Positions 17,701 through 19,825 of a stretch of DNA of 19,825 nt are shown here, one piece after another (position 1 is the first letter of the stretch; every line of letters begins with the position of its first letter). Below the pieces are notes generated by a model, which was given only the letters and a program-made list of their open reading frames with translations, did no database searches and had not been told where the DNA came from. Source of the DNA: Planctomycetota bacterium (lineage in GTDB: Bacteria > Planctomycetota > Planctomycetia > Pirellulales > Pirellulaceae); NCBI GenBank assembly GCA_029259935.1, contig JAJDEH010000355.1:1-19825 (forward strand). Direction: 5' to 3'. A program made the position numbers and the translations under genes.

Positions 17701-18320
17701 ATCCCAGTGGAAAGCTTACCGGTCACCGATCCTTCCGTGTCGAGCATTTCAAAAGAAGCATCGACGGGTGTCACTTGCCAGCTCTTACCCGCGACGGCGT
17801 CATTGATGTCGACGGTTCCCTGCTCAACCGTGATGGAAACTTGGGGGCGTTCGCCACCGCTCTCGGACGAGTCAAAGAAACCAGCCAGTGCGTCCTCGAC
17901 GTTGCTCCCATCAGCTCGCAACTGAAGATGAACATGTGGCTTGACCAATTGGATGCGACCAAGATCGCGCTGGTTTGTCGCCAAACTCAATAATGTCTTT
18001 TCCGACCGGACGATTGCGATGCTGGCCAATGGCTGGCCTTCCATGTCCGTTGCTGAAACTTCCGCGAGTTGGATCGGAGAGAACCAGCCCAAGGAGGCGT
18101 TGCCGATCGACACCGTACCTTGAAACTGCGGTACCACCAGGGGGACGACGTGGTGCCTCAATGGAGTATGTGCGACGATCGTGGGAGCAAAAAAGGCGAC
18201 GCCCAACAGAAGGAAGAGGGCGCCCAGCAGCAATGTCTTACCCCGACCCAACAGTCGGGTGCGTGGCGCGGGCCCTGCGTCTTGAGCAGCTTCGGTATTT
18301 TTCTTGCGTTGTCTTGCCAT
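14742..18320 (-). CDS. AsmA/TamB-like envelope protein
   Basis: The 1192-residue protein has a short basic cytoplasmic start (RQRKKN), one membrane helix (about 28-48) and a very long periplasmic part of beta-strand-rich repeats with alternating hydrophobic residues. Such proteins (AsmA, TamB, YhdP, DUF748 types) are thought to form a hydrophobic groove bridging the inner and outer membranes for lipid transport or outer-membrane assembly. The C-terminal 250 residues are the most conserved in appearance: 'VQISPEMFKTWMKYLAPLLA' followed by 'GELSMELSEAQVPL' and a final stretch with IPVSGTLTNPVFD, which is the usual AsmA-like ending. It closes with a charged amphipathic helix (NRLIEDELKNGLEGLF). 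ATG at 18320 is chosen because AGGGAAG lies seven bases upstream; a GTG at 18344 would add eight residues. The next gene is a MazG-like enzyme, 18 bases on. Confidence 0.85.
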   Translation of the reverse strand: MARQRKKNTEAAQDAGPAPRTRLLGRGKTLLLGALFLLLGVAFFAPTIVAHTPLRHHVVPLVVPQFQGTVSIGNASLGWFSPIQLAEVSATDMEGQPLASIAIVRSEKTLLSLATNQRDLGRIQLVKPHVHLQLRADGSNVEDALAGFFDSSESGGERPQVSITVEQGTVDINDAVAGKSWQVTPVDASFEMLDTEGSVTGKLSTGMTGPGQPPAHLEAEMKWQSSTSEAAGGGQAVVRLVDFPLASIQAALRRVVPDAQISGIGSTQCDVRWDASSGSQVLQLDEFAVRDLHFQGPSLFGNDQLRLKHVSAEGGLEFADSRLTAKQFKASCDLAKIEADVTVPTSDLAKDLLGVLLQPEDYRIVGEMDLAMLANMLPETLRLREQLELTSGKVTATMYSRVEGENRRWATIVETANLTAMNNGRAVRWDQPIQLTMFVAKSADGPVIEHLTCNSSFLKIQGKGALAKGSITAVGDLDRLAAEAGQFVDVQGLKLAGKLDAELGWDQLDDQGRTNLRGGAAVKEFEVVLPGLRPWREENLTVSVDSVFVGDSNGAPIPSSIQQFESGNLQVTSGIDSLRVELVESASSPSGNLSVPVQCRLVGGLGSWLPRIQTWVPLPGWQLDGDVELQCTARFSPQKTDVTAGSLTLSELSATGHGLRIKESTARIEGIASWNSTTRELTSAEATLVSSSVACRTNDVKIRELERGPEVTGQIAYRGDLGRVMTWTHGSADPPRQHFYGMIVGQGQLAYQDGVTLANWTADITDFIAARRKNPKIPGEATPAANSSPWEAVWREDQIKLVGKGDYSHANGELHLDQIDVEAPSVRVAAHGTLKELTTVCQAEIDGELVYNWNHLSERLRPFVSRDLVMSGTGQKPFTIRGPLLNGVETQSAADSVPAWPPADLTAQMAIDWKSASAKGFEIGPSELQAVLSGGVIRAQPMHLSVNHGRVNLEPQVFLHGSRNTLTLKPGSTVERVQISPEMFKTWMKYLAPLLADATRTQGELSMELSEAQVPLADPMKGTVRGQLKIHSARVGPGPMGRQIEAIVRQVAAVVESGGLDPRQLGGSASWINLPEQTVSFQMIDGKVYHENLQLVIGGLRVHTNGHVGTDQSVSMVAKIPLGEDLVGNNPLLASFRGQVIEIPVSGTLTNPVFDNRILSNLTKSLGNGLNRLIEDELKNGLEGLFRLDRNK

Positions 18321-18327
18321 GCCAAAT

Positions 18328-18334
18328 CTTCCCT
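18328..18334 (-). promoter_or_regulatory. Ribosome binding site of the AsmA-like gene
   Basis: Read on the minus strand this is AGGGAAG, seven bases upstream of ATG 18320. It decides for that start over the GTG at 18344. Confidence 0.6.
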
Positions 18335-18598
18335 GAATTATCACGGCGCTGCGGAGCGGGTCAAACCAACCGGAAAATCATCCCTTTATCGATTGGTTTT
18401 CGGGTCTTTCTCCTACCATTGGACAAGTAGTCCGGTACGTCCCATTGTCAATCGCGCTGATCAAGCCAAAAATTGCAGAAGGCGGATGGTACGCGCAAAC
18501 CCCACCTCCCGGAATAGCTGTTTCGCGTTGGACGTGGGCCAGTCGCCTGCTAGTTTAAGCCTTGTAGGGCCTATCTTTTCCGCAAGTTTGTCGGCGTC

Positions 18599-18602
18599 AG
18601 GA
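18599..18602 (+). promoter_or_regulatory. Ribosome binding site of the ABC ATPase gene
   Basis: AGGA lies seven bases before the GTG at 18610. The ATG at 18602 overlaps this site but is in another frame, so GTG is the start. Confidence 0.55.
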
Positions 18603-18609
18603 TGAATAC

Positions 18610-19548
18610 GTGCTGGTCGAAACCGAATCGCTCACCAAACAATACGGATCGATAAAGGCCCTCGACGGCTGTACGCTAGCGGTGAACCGAGGCGAGGTCT
18701 TTGGCCTTTTGGGGCCCAATGGAGCCGGAAAAACAACGCTCCTCCGTCTGCTGCTGGGCTACCTGCGGCCGTCATCTGGGCGAGCGATGATCGACAATCT
18801 CGACTGCTACCATGACAGCGTGCAGGTGCATCGACAGGTTTCCTATTTGCCCGGCGAACCGCGTCTATTCCCTCGCATGCGAGGCCGGGGGATCTTGCAG
18901 TTCTTCGCGGAAGTACGCCCTGGGGGAGATTTGCCGCGGTCGTTGGCTCTTGCCGAGCGGCTGGAGTTGGATCTGTCGCGGTCGGTCGCTTTTATGTCGA
19001 CAGGGATGCGGCAGAAGTTGGCGCTCGCCGCGACGCTGGCCACCGACAGCCCCTTGATCATCCTGGACGAACCGACCGCCAATCTCGATCCCACGGTCCG
19101 GGCAACCGTGATGGACATGGTCGCGGAAGCTCAACAAGCGGGGCGCACGGTTATCTTTTCGTCTCATGTTTTGTCCGAAGTCGAACAGGTTTGCGACCGC
19201 GTGGTGATTTTGCGCGGAGGCCAACTGGTCCATACGCAAGCCATGGCCGAGCTTCGGCGTCGGCATCGCATTCAAGCGCATCTCGCGGGATCGCTACCTG
19301 CCCTGCCTGAACACCTAACGAACCAGGCCGATATCCGAACCAATGGCAACGGGCAGGTGACGATTGATACCGACGGCGATCTGTCTCCCTTGCTCGGCTG
19401 GCTGGCGACGCTGTCGCTGCGCGAAGTGACTGTCGAGCCGGTGGGGCTACGGGCGGTTTACGAACTGTATCATTCCAATTCATTACCGACGAATTCGTCG
19501 CCAACGAACTCGTCATCACCGCATCCGGAATCGACACGGTCGCCATGA
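18610..19548 (+). CDS. ABC-2 type transporter ATP-binding protein
   Basis: This 312-residue nucleotide-binding subunit drives an ABC-2 type exporter at the inner membrane. The ATPase domain (about 1-215) has Walker A GPNGAGKT (35-42), signature MSTGMRQKL (129-137), Walker B LIILDEP (149-155) and the switch His in SSH (184-186). Where the Q-loop Gln is expected the sequence reads SYLPGEPRL (78-86), a Pro-Gly-Glu variant seen in one ABC-2 exporter branch. A C-terminal domain of about 75 residues follows, typical of CcmA-like exporter ATPases, and the last 24 residues are a Ser/Thr/Asn/Pro tail (SLPTNSSPTNSSSPHP). The start is GTG. The stop codon overlaps the ATG of the permease gene (ATGA), so translation is probably coupled. 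The exported substrate is unknown; the divergent AsmA-like gene may hint at envelope material. Confidence 0.95.
   Translation: MLVETESLTKQYGSIKALDGCTLAVNRGEVFGLLGPNGAGKTTLLRLLLGYLRPSSGRAMIDNLDCYHDSVQVHRQVSYLPGEPRLFPRMRGRGILQFFAEVRPGGDLPRSLALAERLELDLSRSVAFMSTGMRQKLALAATLATDSPLIILDEPTANLDPTVRATVMDMVAEAQQAGRTVIFSSHVLSEVEQVCDRVVILRGGQLVHTQAMAELRRRHRIQAHLAGSLPALPEHLTNQADIRTNGNGQVTIDTDGDLSPLLGWLATLSLREVTVEPVGLRAVYELYHSNSLPTNSSPTNSSSPHPESTRSP
19487..19500. repeat. Perfect 14-bp palindrome inside the ABC ATPase gene end
   Basis: CGACGAATTCGTCG is its own reverse complement. It falls in the stretch encoding the Ser/Asn/Pro tail and is followed by a degenerate direct copy, CAACGAACTCGTC (19502-19514). 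This small repeat may explain the variable tail of the protein; a regulatory role is not supported. Confidence 0.4.
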
Positions 19549-19825
19549 ACCGCGTTCTGCTAAAAAAGTGTATTCAAGAATCGAAATGGTTGCTGCTGGC
19601 CTGTGGCGTCGCAATGTTTTGGTTTTGCTGGGTCCGCGTTTGGATTGTGAGCCAGCTCGATACCAGCCGCTTCAAGCAAATCTTGGATCTCTTGCCAAGT
19701 GAGTGGGAAAAATTCTCGTCCGTCGATTTCACTTGGCTGATTACTTATTCCGGCCGGCTGTCTCTGACTTACGACGAGCCGGTGGTCTTTTTGTGCGTCG
19801 CGATTTGGGCCATCGCGCGGGGGTC
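19545..19825 (+). CDS. ABC-2 type transporter permease, N-terminal part (cut by window end)
   Basis: From the ATG at 19545 the frame stays open to the end of the window (about 93 codons). After a short basic start (MNRVLLKKCIQESKW) there is a hydrophobic helix (WLLLACGVAMFWFCWVRVWI), a loop of about 45 residues, then a second hydrophobic stretch beginning EPVVFLCVAIWAIARG. This is the layout of planctomycete ABC-2 permeases: helix 1, an external loop, then helix 2. Overlap with the ATPase gene by ATGA supports a single exporter operon. No catalytic motifs are expected in this part. Confidence 0.85.
   Translation, partial: MNRVLLKKCIQESKWLLLACGVAMFWFCWVRVWIVSQLDTSRFKQILDLLPSEWEKFSSVDFTWLITYSGRLSLTYDEPVVFLCVAIWAIARG

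Larger units (their letters stand above)
18321..18609. other. Divergent intergenic region, AsmA-like / ABC ATPase
   Basis: These 289 bases should hold promoters for both divergent units. I see only a weak dyad, AAACCAA (18363-18369) with TTGGTTT (18393-18399), spaced too widely to be a confident operator. No RNA gene or terminator is apparent. Confidence 0.35.

Noticed and set aside
18363..18399. AAACCAA / TTGGTTT dyad as an operator
   Set aside because: The arms are only seven bases and 23 bases apart, which is likely by chance in an intergenic region.

Overview
The window looks like a chromosomal stretch from a Planctomycetota bacterium, most likely of the Pirellulales type. The reasons are the gene content: a Gfo/Idh/MocA oxidoreductase and a ThuA-like protein that both carry signal peptides, a long AsmA-like envelope protein with planctomycete-style C-terminal sequence, a class I methyltransferase with a THUMP-like tail, and an interspersed palindromic repeat of a kind I associate with that order. 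Assignment to a genus is not possible from sequence reading alone. No rRNA, tRNA, CRISPR array, insertion sequence or phage gene was recognised.

Layout. Positions 1-302 hold a decayed gene tail and a strong hairpin. From 303 to 2406 (+) two Gfo/Idh/MocA-family genes lie in a row: an exported one lacking the usual Glu-Lys-Pro motif, and a cytosolic one that keeps it. They converge, across an imperfect palindrome at 2443-2519, on a solitary egtD (-) for ergothioneine synthesis. Divergent from egtD runs a + strand series: glycerate 2-kinase, a THUMP-like methyltransferase, a secreted protein with two Sm/SH3-like repeats and a proline-rich tail, a secreted ThuA-like protein, and a protein with a 'YLRAF' domain that may be TIR/SLOG-like. 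Between the last two lies what looks like the antisense 5' stump of a membrane glycerophosphodiesterase-type gene.

From 9641 to 18320 the - strand is used: an SSS sodium/solute symporter, the glycogen debranching enzyme GlgX, a MazG-like nucleotide pyrophosphohydrolase and a 1192-residue AsmA/TamB-like protein (the last two only 18 bases apart, probably one transcript). At 18610 the + strand starts an ABC-2 type exporter operon: the ATPase gene overlaps the permease gene by ATGA, and the permease is cut by the window end.

How the genes fit together: most of the content is ordinary accessory carbohydrate metabolism (MocA pair, glycerate kinase, ThuA, SSS symporter, GlgX), envelope biogenesis (AsmA-like, ABC-2 exporter) and housekeeping (MazG-like, egtD, methyltransferase). 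I do not see a clearly new multigene system. The items most worth a second look are the YLRAF-domain protein, the exported oxidoreductase with Gly-Arg-Pro in place of Glu-Lys-Pro, the egtD without a neighbouring egtB, the double Sm-like repeat secreted protein and the vestigial antisense gene.
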